Positions 18,880-27,905 of a stretch of 64,000 bases of DNA are shown piece after piece. The translations under genes and the position numbers were made by a program. This DNA comes from Hyphococcus flavus (lineage in GTDB: Bacteria > Pseudomonadota > Alphaproteobacteria > Caulobacterales > Parvularculaceae), in assembly GCF_028748065.1 (NCBI RefSeq), contig NZ_CP118166.1:2309501-2373500 (forward strand). The letters run 5' to 3'. How positions within the stretch are numbered: position 1 is the stretch's first letter; each line of letters begins with the position of its first letter. Below the pieces are notes generated by a model, which searched no databases, was not told where the DNA came from, and saw only the letters and a program-made list of their open reading frames with translations.

Positions 18880-21171
18880 ATGAGTATTGAAAACACAAGG
18901 CCGCCCCATGGCGGGCATGGCGGGCAAGGCATTACCGTGCTTTTAAAAAGCATGCGTGACGCCGTCGCCAAGGAAGGCAGCGCGCAGGATCGTCTGGATC
19001 ATCTGACGCGGGTCATCGCCATCCATGTGGTTGCTGATGTGTGTTCGATTTACTTACGCCGTCCCGATAACGAGCTTGAGCTTTATTCGACAGAAGGTTT
19101 GAACCGCGAAGCGGTTCACAAAACGCGCCTGAAATGGGGCGAAGGCCTCGTGGGTCTCGTTGCCGCGCGCCACAGTCCGCTTGTGACGTCGGAGGCGCCG
19201 AAGCATCCGGCTTTCGCGTATCGTCCTGAGACAGGCGAGGACCCGTTGCACTCATTTTTGGGCGTACCTTTAATTCGCTCCGGCAAAACGCTTGGCGTTC
19301 TGGTCGTTCAGAACAAATCAGCGCGCGAATATACGCACGAGGAAATTGAAGCCGTGCAGGCGGTGGCGACCTTGCTGGCCGAAATCTCTGCTTCAGGTGA
19401 GCTTTTAAGTCAGGAGGAAACCGAAGCCGTCGGCGCCATGTTGCATGGGCCGGAAAAGGTCAAAGGCTTCGGCATTGTTTCCGGAATTGCTTTGGGACGG
19501 GCTGTGTTTCTGCAGCCGCCGGCGCCAAAACATAAAGTGTTCGCCGCCGAACCGGCGGCGGAAGCATCAAGGCTTGAAGAAGGGCTAAGTGACCTTCGCC
19601 GGTCCGTCGATGAGATGCTTTCATCAAATGCGTCTCTTAGCGGCGTTTCAAGAGAGGTTTTGGAAACTTACCGGTTGTTCGCTTATGACCGCGGTTGGAA
19701 AGATCGTTTGCGGGCAGCGGTTTTCTCCGGTTTGACAGCGGAATCCGCTGTTGAACAGGTGAAAGCGGAAAACCGTGCACGGCTGTCGCAATCGCGCGAC
19801 CCGTATCTGCGCGAGCGGCTGCATGACCTTGATGATCTGTCCAACCGGTTGTTACGGCTGCTGTCTGGGGAAAAGAATGGCGGCAAACGCACACTTTACG
19901 ATGATACGATTTTGTTCGCGCGCACCATGGGGCCAGCGGAACTTCTTGAATACGACCGCAAGCGTTTAAAAGGACTTGTCCTGGGCGAAGTGTCGGCGAC
20001 GTCGCATGTGGCTATTGTTGCGCGCGCGTTGAAGATTCCTATGGTGACGGGCGCTCCCGAAGCTATGGAGCGTGTCGAACAAGGCGATCAGGCTGTCATC
20101 GACGGCGATGCGGGTGACATCCATATTCGACCGTCCGCGGAAACGGTTGAGTCGTTCCGGACGAAACAAACCCGATATCATGAACGTCAGGCTCTATATG
20201 CGAGCGAAAAAGGGCTTGAGACAAAGACAAAAGACGGCGTCGATATCACGGTTTTGATGAACGCCGGGCTTGCCCTGGATTTGCCCTATCTGGAAGCGAC
20301 CGGCGCGGCAGGTGTCGGTCTTTTCCGCACGGAACTGCAGTTTCTAATCGGCTCGCAACTGCCGAGCGTAGCTTCACAAGAAGCCCTTTATCGCGAAGCG
20401 CTGGATCTGGCGAATGGCAAGCCGGTCATCTTCCGTACGGCGGATATCGGCGGCGACAAGACTGCGGACTACATGGAGCATGGTAACGAAGTGAACCCGG
20501 CCATGGGTTGGCGGGGCGCGCGCATGGCGCTCGACAGGCCGGGCATGATCCGGCCGCAATTGCGCGCGCTGTTGGCGGCGGCTGCGGAGCGTGAGTTGTG
20601 GGTTATGTTTCCATTCGTGACGGTGCCCGCTGAAGTTGATGAAATTCGTGAGCTGCTTGACCGTGAAATCGACCGCGCGCGCCGCCGCGAGAGAGCGTTG
20701 CCAGAATCCATTAAAGTCGGAGCCATGATTGAAACGCCATCTTCGGCGTGGCGGGCTGATTTGATTGCGGACAAGGTCGATTTTTTGTCGGTCGGGGGTA
20801 ACGACCTGGCGCAGTTCTATTTCGCTGCTGATCGCGACTCAGAGCGGGTCCAGCGAAGGTACGACCCGATGAATCCCGGATTTTTGAGTTTTCTGCAAGA
20901 CACGGTGCAACGTGTTAACAAAACCGGGACGCCGCTTTCTTATTGTGGAGAGCAAACATCTGACGCGGTGACGGCTGCTGCACTGATGGCGGTCGGCATC
21001 AGGCAGTTCTCACTGCCGGCGGCTTTCGTAGGGCCGTTCCGCCGGCTTGTCCGTTCCCTGGATGTTAAGAAAGCCGCTGCCTGGTTCAAAGCCCACGAAT
21101 CAGCGCCGGTAGCGACGTTAAGACCGGCGTTTCTGGAATTTCTTAACGAAAACGGCGCTGTCCTCGAATAA
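18880..21171 (+). CDS. ptsP: Phosphoenolpyruvate-protein phosphotransferase PtsP (enzyme I-Ntr)
   Basis: 763 residues. An N-terminal GAF domain (about residues 25-165) precedes the PTS enzyme I parts: the N-terminal HPr-interacting region, the phosphohistidine domain with H376 in VSATSHVAIVAR, and the PEP-binding TIM barrel (GVGLFRTELQFL, RTADIGGDK, SVGGNDLAQFYFAADR, SYCGE). It starts the nitrogen-related PTS relay, PEP to EI-Ntr to NPr to EIIA-Ntr, which in alphaproteobacteria feeds stringent-response and potassium control. The GAF domain is thought to bind glutamine or alpha-ketoglutarate. Cotranscribed with lysC. Confidence 0.97.
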   Translation: MSIENTRPPHGGHGGQGITVLLKSMRDAVAKEGSAQDRLDHLTRVIAIHVVADVCSIYLRRPDNELELYSTEGLNREAVHKTRLKWGEGLVGLVAARHSPLVTSEAPKHPAFAYRPETGEDPLHSFLGVPLIRSGKTLGVLVVQNKSAREYTHEEIEAVQAVATLLAEISASGELLSQEETEAVGAMLHGPEKVKGFGIVSGIALGRAVFLQPPAPKHKVFAAEPAAEASRLEEGLSDLRRSVDEMLSSNASLSGVSREVLETYRLFAYDRGWKDRLRAAVFSGLTAESAVEQVKAENRARLSQSRDPYLRERLHDLDDLSNRLLRLLSGEKNGGKRTLYDDTILFARTMGPAELLEYDRKRLKGLVLGEVSATSHVAIVARALKIPMVTGAPEAMERVEQGDQAVIDGDAGDIHIRPSAETVESFRTKQTRYHERQALYASEKGLETKTKDGVDITVLMNAGLALDLPYLEATGAAGVGLFRTELQFLIGSQLPSVASQEALYREALDLANGKPVIFRTADIGGDKTADYMEHGNEVNPAMGWRGARMALDRPGMIRPQLRALLAAAAERELWVMFPFVTVPAEVDEIRELLDREIDRARRRERALPESIKVGAMIETPSSAWRADLIADKVDFLSVGGNDLAQFYFAADRDSERVQRRYDPMNPGFLSFLQDTVQRVNKTGTPLSYCGEQTSDAVTAAALMAVGIRQFSLPAAFVGPFRRLVRSLDVKKAAAWFKAHESAPVATLRPAFLEFLNENGAVLE

Positions 21172-21268
21172 ATCGACGGTTAACAGATTCCTGCTTAACT
21201 AACTGACATGTTTTCAGGTTATATCCTGCGGCGCTTTTGTGTAGTCTGGGGCGCCAGCGGCATGAGTT

Positions 21269-22102
21269 ATGAGGCGTAGCGTGAACGCGAGCGGATCAGC
21301 GGAAATTGTGGACATGGCCGACGCCAGAGCGCGCAAGGGAACCGATGCGGCGCTTGGCGAAGTCGAACATGTAGGGTTGTTTTTGAGTCTGACCCGAGAA
21401 GGTCGTGGAATTTCACTCAAAGATGCAGCGACACGCATGCACATCAAGGAAGCGCATCTGGCGGCGATCGAAGAAGTCGATGCGAAGAGTCTGCCGCCGC
21501 GGGCCTATGCTTTGGGTTTCGTAAAAACATACGCAGAGTTTCTTGATCTTGATGCGCGGATGATCGTTGAGCAGTTTAAGTTCGATGCTGGCTACGACGC
21601 GCCTCAGCCAATTGAGACGGAAAAATTTCGGGCGGCTGAAGAAGCGGCGGAGTCGGAACCGGGTGAAATGACGTTGCCTGTGTTCATCGCCATACTGGCT
21701 TTCATTGTCTGGAGCGCCTGGCAGATCACGACGTCCGGGACGGTTACGCCTCATGACAACGGGGCGCCGGTCGAAGAACCGCAGGCCGTGACGCAATCGA
21801 CGCCGGTTCCAGAAAGGCCCGCAGGCGACATTGTCGAGGCGCGGATTGTTGACAGAATTGATCCTGTCTACCCCCATAGTTGCACGATGAACGCGCAGCC
21901 GATTGAGACTGTGACGGTGACATTCACGGTGACGGCTGGCGGACGGATCGCTGGTGAACGCGTCGCCAATTCCACTAATGCGTGTTTTGATGACGCTGCA
22001 CTCAATGCGCTTCGACGCTGGCGTTTTGAACCTCGAACGGTCGATGGCGCGCCGCGCCCTGCTTATGACCGCACCCATGTGTTCTCGTTTCAACGGCCTT
22101 AA
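21269..22102 (+). CDS. RodZ-like HTH membrane protein with C-terminal TonB domain
   Basis: 277 residues. Residues about 35-95 form an HTH_25 helix-turn-helix of the RodZ type (LFLSLTREGRGISLKDAA, then SLPPRAYALGFVKTYAEFL). A single membrane helix lies at about 135-153 (LPVFIAILAFIVWSAWQI), followed by a proline-rich linker. Residues about 193-275 look like a TonB C-terminal domain: IDPVYPHSC, VTVTFTVTAGGRI, DDAALNALRRWRFEP. At this position between ptsP and ispG alphaproteobacteria normally carry an HTH-DUF4115 (RodZ-like) protein, so the TonB domain stands in for DUF4115. The HTH side would be cytoplasmic and the TonB side periplasmic. The start could also be the ATG at 21314. Function is unknown; envelope or cell-shape signalling is a guess. 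Confidence 0.8.
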   Translation: MRRSVNASGSAEIVDMADARARKGTDAALGEVEHVGLFLSLTREGRGISLKDAATRMHIKEAHLAAIEEVDAKSLPPRAYALGFVKTYAEFLDLDARMIVEQFKFDAGYDAPQPIETEKFRAAEEAAESEPGEMTLPVFIAILAFIVWSAWQITTSGTVTPHDNGAPVEEPQAVTQSTPVPERPAGDIVEARIVDRIDPVYPHSCTMNAQPIETVTVTFTVTAGGRIAGERVANSTNACFDDAALNALRRWRFEPRTVDGAPRPAYDRTHVFSFQRP

Positions 22103-22127
22103 AAAAAACCTCCGTTTAAGCGATTGG

Positions 22128-22148
22128 AAACGCCGGAAATCGGCGTTT
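22128..22148. terminator. Short hairpin downstream of the HTH-TonB gene, possible attenuator
   Basis: An 8-bp perfect stem (22128-22135 with 22141-22148) around the 5-base loop GAAAT lies between the HTH-TonB gene and ispG. Only three T residues end it, so it is a weak candidate terminator or attenuator ahead of ispG. Confidence 0.3.
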
Positions 22149-22246
22149 GCACCGGCTCTTGCGATCATATAAACCGTGGCCTGAAACCGGTGGGCAGCCT
22201 ATAATCCCGCCGCTAAAGGGTATGTAGCAAACTGAAGGGCAGTCTC

Positions 22247-23377
22247 ATGTCGTTACGTCCGTGGCGCGATATTGAACGCCGCCAATGCCGGCAAATCATG
22301 GTTGGGAACGTGCCCGTAGGCGGCGGCGCGCCAATTGCCGTTCAGTCCATGACCAATACGCTGACATCGGACGCGCAGGCGACGATCCGTCAGATCAACG
22401 AGATTGCCGACGCCGGCGCGGATATTGTGCGTGTTTCTTGCCCGGACAAGGATTCCACCGAAGCTTTGTCGACGATCGCCAAGAACTCGCCTGTGCCGAT
22501 CGTTGCTGACATCCACTTTCATTATAAGCGCGGCATTGAGGCAGCCGAGGCCGGCGCCGCTTGTCTGCGCATCAATCCCGGGAACATTGGCTCTGAAGAG
22601 CGCGTCAAAGAGGTCATCAAGGCCGCCAAGGATCATGGTTGTTCCATGCGCATTGGCGTTAATGGCGGCTCGCTCGAAAAAGACCTGCTTGAAAAATACG
22701 GCGAGCCGTGTCCGGAGGCGATGGTCGAAAGCGCGCTCGATCACGCCAAGATTCTTCAGGACAATGACTTTCATGAATTCAAGATTTCCGTGAAAGCTTC
22801 CGATGTCTTTTTGACGGTCGCCGCCTATCACGCGCTGGCGGAAGCGATTGATTGCCCGCTGCATCTCGGTGTGACCGAAGCAGGCGGGTTGCGCATTGGT
22901 TCTGTGAAGTCCGCTATCGGCATGGGCAATCTTTTGTGGGCGGGCATTGGCGATACAATCCGCGTCTCTCTTTCCGCCGATCCGGTAGAAGAAATCAAAG
23001 CCGGCTTTGATATTCTAAAATCGCTTAACTTGCGTCATCGCGGCGTCAATGTGATCTCGTGCCCATCCTGTGCGCGTCAGGGTTTCAACGTCATCGAAAC
23101 TGTGGAAACGTTGGAAAAACGGCTCGCGCATATTACGACGCCAATGACGCTCTCCGTCATCGGTTGCGTGGTGAACGGGCCCGGCGAGGCGCGTGAAACC
23201 GATATCGGTTTTACCGGCGGCGGCGCCGGCAAGGAGCACGGGATGATCTATCTCGGCGGTGAGGTCGATCACCGTATCGACAATTCCGAACTTGTCGATC
23301 ATCTGGTCGATCTCGTGGAAAAGCGCGCGGCTGAGATTCAGGCTGAAGAGGCTAAACAGACCGTCGCTGCGGAGTAG
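22247..23377 (+). CDS. ispG: 4-hydroxy-3-methylbut-2-enyl diphosphate synthase IspG (GcpE)
   Basis: 376 residues, the short bacterial form without the plant-type insert. It carries out the penultimate step of the non-mevalonate isoprenoid pathway with a [4Fe-4S] cluster. The cluster ligands are C272 and C275 (SCPSCARQG) and C307 ([10 protein letters not shown]), with the fourth ligand E311 or a neighbour in [17 protein letters not shown] and [11 protein letters not shown] match the N-terminal TIM barrel. AAGGGCAG precedes the ATG. A rho-independent terminator follows. Confidence 0.97.
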   Translation: MSLRPWRDIERRQCRQIMVGNVPVGGGAPIAVQSMTNTLTSDAQATIRQINEIADAGADIVRVSCPDKDSTEALSTIAKNSPVPIVADIHFHYKRGIEAAEAGAACLRINPGNIGSEERVKEVIKAAKDHGCSMRIGVNGGSLEKDLLEKYGEPCPEAMVESALDHAKILQDNDFHEFKISVKASDVFLTVAAYHALAEAIDCPLHLGVTEAGGLRIGSVKSAIGMGNLLWAGIGDTIRVSLSADPVEEIKAGFDILKSLNLRHRGVNVISCPSCARQGFNVIETVETLEKRLAHITTPMTLSVIGCVVNGPGEARETDIGFTGGGAGKEHGMIYLGGEVDHRIDNSELVDHLVDLVEKRAAEIQAEEAKQTVAAE

Positions 23378-23395
23378 CGTTGCAACATGCTTTGG

Positions 23396-23426
23396 CGCGC
23401 GGGGAAATCCTTCCCGCGCGTTTTTT
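23396..23426 (+). terminator. Rho-independent terminator after ispG
   Basis: A GC-rich stem of about 10 bp (23396-23405 with 23411-23420, one G-T pair) with the 5-base loop AATCC is followed directly by six T residues (23421-23426). It ends the lysC-to-ispG unit, although some read-through to prfA is possible because prfA starts only 25 bp further on. Confidence 0.85.
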
Positions 23427-23451
23427 GTATCTTGAAAGAATGGAATAGAAT

Positions 23452-24525
23452 TTGATCCCGCAGGAAAAACTGGACGCACTTGTGTCGCGCTTCGAGCAAG
23501 TTGAAAGCGCCATGGCGACTGCGTCGAACTCAGACGAAATCATCAAGCTTTCAAAAGAGCACGGCGAATTAAAAGACGTGGTCGAAAAAGCGCGCGAGCT
23601 ATCGGGCATCCGCAAACAGTTGGTGGAACTGAAAGAGCTTTCAGATGGTGACGACAAGGAAATGGCCGATATGGCCTATGACGAATTGCAGGAGTTGAAG
23701 GCGAAGGCGCCTGAAATAGAACATGACCTGCAATTGATGCTGCTTCCCAAAGACAAAGCAGACGATTCTTCCGTCATTCTTGAGGTTCGTGCAGGCACCG
23801 GCGGCGACGAAGCGGCGATTTTCGCTGGCGATCTTTTCCGCATGTATCAGCGCTACGCCCAGCTTGAAGGCTGGAAAGTCGAAGTGCTTTCAGCGTCCGA
23901 GTCCGACAAGAATGGTTACAAGGAAATTCAGGCCAGCATTGCTGGCGACGGCGTTTTTGCGAAAATGAAATTTGAAGCTGGTGTTCATCGCGTTCAGCGC
24001 GTGCCTGAAACGGAAACGCAGGGACGTGTACATACGTCAGCAGCGACCGTGGCGGTCCTGCCGGAACCGGAAGATGTCGATATTGAAATCAACGAAGCTG
24101 ATCTGCGTATTGATGTTTTCCGGGCGTCGGGGCCGGGTGGCCAGTCAGTGAATACGACTGACTCTGCAGTCCGCATCACGCACATTCCAACGGGCGTTGT
24201 TGTCAGCCAGCAGGATGAAAAGTCTCAGCACAAAAACCGGGCAAAAGCGATGAAGGTGTTGCGGGCGCGGCTTTATGAGGCCGAACGCGCCCGCGCCGAT
24301 GCTGAACGGGCGGCGGCCCGCAAAGGCATGGTCGGGTCCGGTGATCGATCTGAACGCATCCGTACCTATAATTTTCCGCAAAGCCGTGTCACCGACCATC
24401 GCATCGGATTGACGGTGCACAATCTCGACGAAGTCATTCGCGGCGACGGGCTTGATCCGATCGTTGAGGAATTGCGTACGCAAGATCGCGCCGATCGTTT
24501 GGCGGCCATGCAGGAAGATGTCTGA
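23452..24525 (+). CDS. prfA: Peptide chain release factor 1
   Basis: 357 residues from a TTG start at 23452, preceded by GGAATAGAAT; no ATG fits the family's N-terminus ([18 protein letters not shown]). RF1 reads UAA and UAG stop codons. The GGQ motif is at residues 229-231 ([19 protein letters not shown]), and the tripeptide anticodon loop region PAT-like is replaced by the sequence around [20 protein letters not shown] typical of RF1. It overlaps prmC, which methylates this GGQ glutamine, by 8 bp: substrate and enzyme are made from one message. Confidence 0.97.
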   Translation: MIPQEKLDALVSRFEQVESAMATASNSDEIIKLSKEHGELKDVVEKARELSGIRKQLVELKELSDGDDKEMADMAYDELQELKAKAPEIEHDLQLMLLPKDKADDSSVILEVRAGTGGDEAAIFAGDLFRMYQRYAQLEGWKVEVLSASESDKNGYKEIQASIAGDGVFAKMKFEAGVHRVQRVPETETQGRVHTSAATVAVLPEPEDVDIEINEADLRIDVFRASGPGGQSVNTTDSAVRITHIPTGVVVSQQDEKSQHKNRAKAMKVLRARLYEAERARADAERAAARKGMVGSGDRSERIRTYNFPQSRVTDHRIGLTVHNLDEVIRGDGLDPIVEELRTQDRADRLAAMQEDV

Positions 24526-25423
24526 TACTCTTTCGTCACTGAGTATAGATACTCTCCAAAATCATTCTGTCAGTGAAGCGTTGCGTCTGGGCGCAGCGTT
24601 CTTGGATAATTCCGAAACGCCTGACATTGATGCCCGTGCGTTGATGAAATGCGCCCTCGATATTGACGACGCAGCGCTCATCATGGGCGGGCGGGAAAAT
24701 ATGAGTAAGCGACAATGCGAAGCTTACCTTGATTTCCTGAATCGCCGAAAAAATCACGAACCCGTCGCCTACATCACTGGGGTCAAGGAATTCTGGAGCC
24801 TTGAATTTCGCGTCACCCCTGATGTTCTCATTCCGCGCAGCGATTCTGAGTGTCTCATTGAGGCCGCCGTCGGGCGGCGTGAGAGAAATGAGACACTGCG
24901 TATTCTCGACCTAGGAACTGGATCAGGCTGTCTCTTGTGTGCGTTGCTTTCAGAATTCCCCAATGCGGAAGGTATTGGCGTCGACATATCCGATGGCGCA
25001 GTGGCGCTCGCGAGCGATAATGCGCGCCTGCTCGGGGTGGCGAATCACGCGGCATTTCTAACTGGAAACTGGCTTGAGCCAGTGAGCGGCGTTTTCGACA
25101 TTATTGTGATCAACGCGCCCTATATTCCAGACGGCCATCTTCCGACATTATCGAGAGGGGTCGCTGGCTACGAACCCCACAGCGCGCTTTTCAGCGGCGA
25201 GAATGGCCTGCATGATTATGAGACGATCATGCCGCAATTGCCCCGGTTTTTAGCCGATAAAGGGCTCTTGCTCATGGAATGCGGCAGTGATCAAACACAG
25301 GCGCTTTCCGATCTTGTAGCGGGCGCCGGCCTGTGCGGTGGAGAGACGTTTACCATATTTGACCTTGCAGGCCGTCGGCGCGGGGTCGGATTTGACCGGA
25401 GAAAAGGACAAAATAGGGATTGA
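24518..25423 (+). CDS. prmC: Release factor glutamine methyltransferase PrmC (HemK), variant NAPY motif
   Basis: 301 residues from the ATG at 24518, which has AGGAAG upstream and overlaps the prfA stop. PrmC methylates the glutamine of the GGQ motif in RF1/RF2. The N-terminal helical domain, [39 protein letters not shown] and the SAM site [11 protein letters not shown] are normal. The catalytic NPPY motif, which holds the substrate glutamine, reads NAPY here (residues 199-202, codons AAC GCG CCC TAT at 25112). The changed residue is the first proline; N and Y, which make the key contacts, are kept, so activity is probably retained. Confidence 0.93.
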   Translation: MSDTLSSLSIDTLQNHSVSEALRLGAAFLDNSETPDIDARALMKCALDIDDAALIMGGRENMSKRQCEAYLDFLNRRKNHEPVAYITGVKEFWSLEFRVTPDVLIPRSDSECLIEAAVGRRERNETLRILDLGTGSGCLLCALLSEFPNAEGIGVDISDGAVALASDNARLLGVANHAAFLTGNWLEPVSGVFDIIVINAPYIPDGHLPTLSRGVAGYEPHSALFSGENGLHDYETIMPQLPRFLADKGLLLMECGSDQTQALSDLVAGAGLCGGETFTIFDLAGRRRGVGFDRRKGQNRD

Positions 25424-25696
25424 ATTGTCCGGACAAGCCCTTATCATACGCATCAAGATACGGGTGCAACGCCGTCGAGCTTGGTTTCAGGGGCGGCCCA
25501 AATCTTAAATCCGACACCGTCAGGTCCCAATAAGGAAACAGTCGGCTCTGTGAATCCGCAGCAATGCTGCGAAACGAACAAGACACCAGAATGAAGAAAC
25601 GGGCGCGGATGCGCCGCTTGATCCGGACATTGATGTAAACGCGAACAGCCGGTCGTTTTACGGCTTTCGTAGGGGAAATATGTAAAAGGCAATCTT

Positions 25697-26281
25697 ATGA
25701 AGCGTGGCCGTAATCAACGCCGCCGTCCCGGCGGTCCTAATCCGAACAGAGCGCTTGATTCAAATGGACCAGATGTCCGCATACGCGGCACAGCCAATCA
25801 GATATATGATAAGTACCAGGCGTTGGCGCGCGACGCTTCTTCTGCAGGCGACAGGATCAAGGCCGAAAGCTACCTTCAGCACGCAGAACACTATTTCCGG
25901 TTGATTCGCGCCGCACAGGCGAACCAGCAACAACAGCAGCAACAGCCTTCTGCGCAAGAAGGCGAGGGCGAACAGCCATCTGTTGGGAACGATGAGCAAC
26001 GCGACGGCAGCCGGGAAAACAGCCGTGAGAATACAAACGGTCGTGAAAATCGGCGCGGACGCGCACAACGCAGCAATGGCGCGGCAGAGGATGCAGCGAC
26101 CGAAGAAGATGCGGCCTCTGAAGAAAAAGCCGATGAGACAACTGAGGCAGCCGCAAGCGACGAAGCCGAAAAGAAGCCCCGCCGACGGCGCACCACACGC
26201 AAGACAACCCGCAAAAAAGCTGATGCTGATGTAGAAGCGCAAGCGGATGATAAGAAACCTGCCGCCGCCGCAGCAGAGTAA
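25697..26281 (+). CDS. DUF4167 domain protein, low-complexity C-terminus
   Basis: 194 residues. The N-terminal DUF4167 region (GPDVRIRGTANQIYDKYQ, then DRIKAESYLQHAEHYFRLI) is an alphaproteobacterial family found beside prmC/prfA. From about residue 75 the sequence becomes low in complexity: a glutamine run, then acidic and alanine-rich stretches ending in the basic KPRRRRTTRKTTRKK. The basic tail and RG-rich start suggest RNA or nucleic-acid binding, which is inference. AAGG precedes the ATG. The 273 bp upstream (25424-25696) contain no recognisable gene and probably hold its promoter. Confidence 0.88.
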   Translation: MKRGRNQRRRPGGPNPNRALDSNGPDVRIRGTANQIYDKYQALARDASSAGDRIKAESYLQHAEHYFRLIRAAQANQQQQQQQPSAQEGEGEQPSVGNDEQRDGSRENSRENTNGRENRRGRAQRSNGAAEDAATEEDAASEEKADETTEAAASDEAEKKPRRRRTTRKTTRKKADADVEAQADDKKPAAAAAE

Positions 26282-26364
26282 ACAGCTTTTGGCTGCTGCG
26301 CGTTGTTTACACGCGCTGCGCAGGGCCTAGTTTCCTTGTGAACCGCGTTACAAGGAGATTGTGC

Positions 26365-27159
26365 ATGGTCGGCGTAACAAACACTTTATTCAATTTAGAC
26401 GGCAAAACAGCCATCGTGACCGGCGCGTCGCGTGGCATCGGCGAGGCTATTGCGCGCCGGCTCGCGCAACACGGCGCCAATGTCGTCGTATCAAGCCGTA
26501 AACCTGGCGCGTGCAAGCAGGTTGCAGATACGATCAATGAAACTGAAGGGCGCGAGGCCGCCCATGTGATCGGCTGCAATATTTCTCACAAGGAGGAGCT
26601 GCAGCACCTTGTGGATGAAACAAAAGCCAAATGGGGGCCGGCTGATATTCTTGTCTCCAACGCGGCGGTGAACCCGTATTTCGGTCCGTCGTCAGGCATG
26701 AGCGATGAACAGTTCGACAAGATTCTGTCTTGCAATGTGAAGGCCTCGCACTGGCTTTCACATATGGTGTTGCCGGACATGCAAAAGAAAAAAGACGGCG
26801 CCATCATCATTATATCTTCGATCGGCGGGTTTGTGGGCTCTCCAGCGATCGGCGCTTATAATATTTCCAAAGCGGCTGATTTACAGCTCGCACGAAACCT
26901 GGCGGTTGAATACGGACCGGACAACATTCGGGTGAACTGCATCTGCCCGGGTGTTGTCAAAACCTACTTCGCGGAGGCGCTCTGGAAAGATCCGAAAGTC
27001 GAAAAAATGATGACGGAAAAGTTGCCCATGCGCAGGTTCGGCGAGCCGGATGATGTCGCCGGTGCGGCTGTTTTTCTTGCGTCTCCAGCGGCGCAATGGA
27101 TGACGGGCCAATCAATAATTATTGATGGCGGTACGTTAGTAGGCTTGGGCGGGCTTTGA
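26365..27159 (+). CDS. Short-chain dehydrogenase/reductase (SDR)
   Basis: 264 residues; the ATG at 26365 has AAGGAG at 26352-26357. A classical SDR: the NAD(P)-binding TGASRGIG, NAA-like SNAAVNP, the catalytic serine in IIISSIGG, Y165 and K169 in GAYNISKAA, and VNCICPGVVKT. The cofactor loop contains SSRK, where an arginine after the second strand favours NADP. The family includes 3-oxoacyl-ACP reductases and DHRS4-like carbonyl reductases; the substrate cannot be read from sequence. It overlaps the next gene by TTGA. Confidence 0.9.
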   Translation: MVGVTNTLFNLDGKTAIVTGASRGIGEAIARRLAQHGANVVVSSRKPGACKQVADTINETEGREAAHVIGCNISHKEELQHLVDETKAKWGPADILVSNAAVNPYFGPSSGMSDEQFDKILSCNVKASHWLSHMVLPDMQKKKDGAIIIISSIGGFVGSPAIGAYNISKAADLQLARNLAVEYGPDNIRVNCICPGVVKTYFAEALWKDPKVEKMMTEKLPMRRFGEPDDVAGAAVFLASPAAQWMTGQSIIIDGGTLVGLGGL

Positions 27160-27905
27160 GCGATCCGTCGAAAAATTTTGGCGAGGATGCAGGACGATAT
27201 GCAACGTATCGGCCGGATTATCCGCAGGATGTCTTCGACTTACTCATATCGCATGTGCGCTCGGGCAAAAAGCTCGCTGTTGATCTTGGCGCCGGTTCCT
27301 GTCAAGCGACCAGAAAACTTGTCAGGCTGTTTGACTATGTCGTGGCGGTCGAGCCGGACGCGCGACAGGCCGCTGAGGCGCAGATTTCTGAAAACGCGGA
27401 AATAAGAATTGCATCTGCGGAAGACGTAACTTTCGAAGCGAAAAGCATAGATGCTGTTGTTTCAGCGACGGCGTTTCACTGGATGAATCAGCCGCTGATC
27501 TGCCGCAAGGTGGCGTCATGGTTGAAGCCAGACGGTGTGTTTTTTCCATTTGCATTCGACAGGTTTGAGATCGAGGGCGAGGTTGGTGAATTTTACAACA
27601 CCGAGTTTGAGAAATGGAAGGAGTATCGCGATCGCCGCATTGTTGAATGTTATGATTACACGGGCGCCCTGACGAATAGCCGTGAATTTGAAAAGGTCAT
27701 TCCATTTGCGCAAAATTTTAGCCACACGCTTCCGTCTGAGGCGGCGGCAGGAATTGTATCGACATTTTCATTTGCGCGAGCATACGCAAAGAGCACGAAC
27801 AACGCGGAGCGGTATTTCCAAGAAGTTACTGACGTGTTCGTTAAAGCCGGTGAGACTGTGACGATTAAGACGCCGATAGTCGGTGCTTTGGGTGTTAAGA
27901 GTTAA
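27156..27905 (+). CDS. Class I SAM-dependent methyltransferase
   Basis: 249 residues from the TTG at 27156, which overlaps the SDR stop; no ATG fits. FGEDAGRYATYRPDYPQDVF, the SAM motif AVDLGAGSCQATRKL and VVSATAFHWM place it in the family with yeast TMT1/trans-aconitate methyltransferase-like enzymes (Methyltransf_11). The substrate is unknown. Motif I has SC instead of the usual second GXG. The stop TAA overlaps that of the converging aminopeptidase P gene by two bases. Confidence 0.85.
   Translation: MSDPSKNFGEDAGRYATYRPDYPQDVFDLLISHVRSGKKLAVDLGAGSCQATRKLVRLFDYVVAVEPDARQAAEAQISENAEIRIASAEDVTFEAKSIDAVVSATAFHWMNQPLICRKVASWLKPDGVFFPFAFDRFEIEGEVGEFYNTEFEKWKEYRDRRIVECYDYTGALTNSREFEKVIPFAQNFSHTLPSEAAAGIVSTFSFARAYAKSTNNAERYFQEVTDVFVKAGETVTIKTPIVGALGVKS

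Noticed and set aside
25424-25696. A gene or small RNA in the prmC-DUF4167 gap
   Set aside because: Short frames have no ribosome sites or family; only a promoter is likely there.
25920-25960. Repeat of CAA/CAG units that looks like a short tandem array or CRISPR remnant
   Set aside because: It is a run of glutamine codons inside the DUF4167 gene, with no spacers or palindromes.
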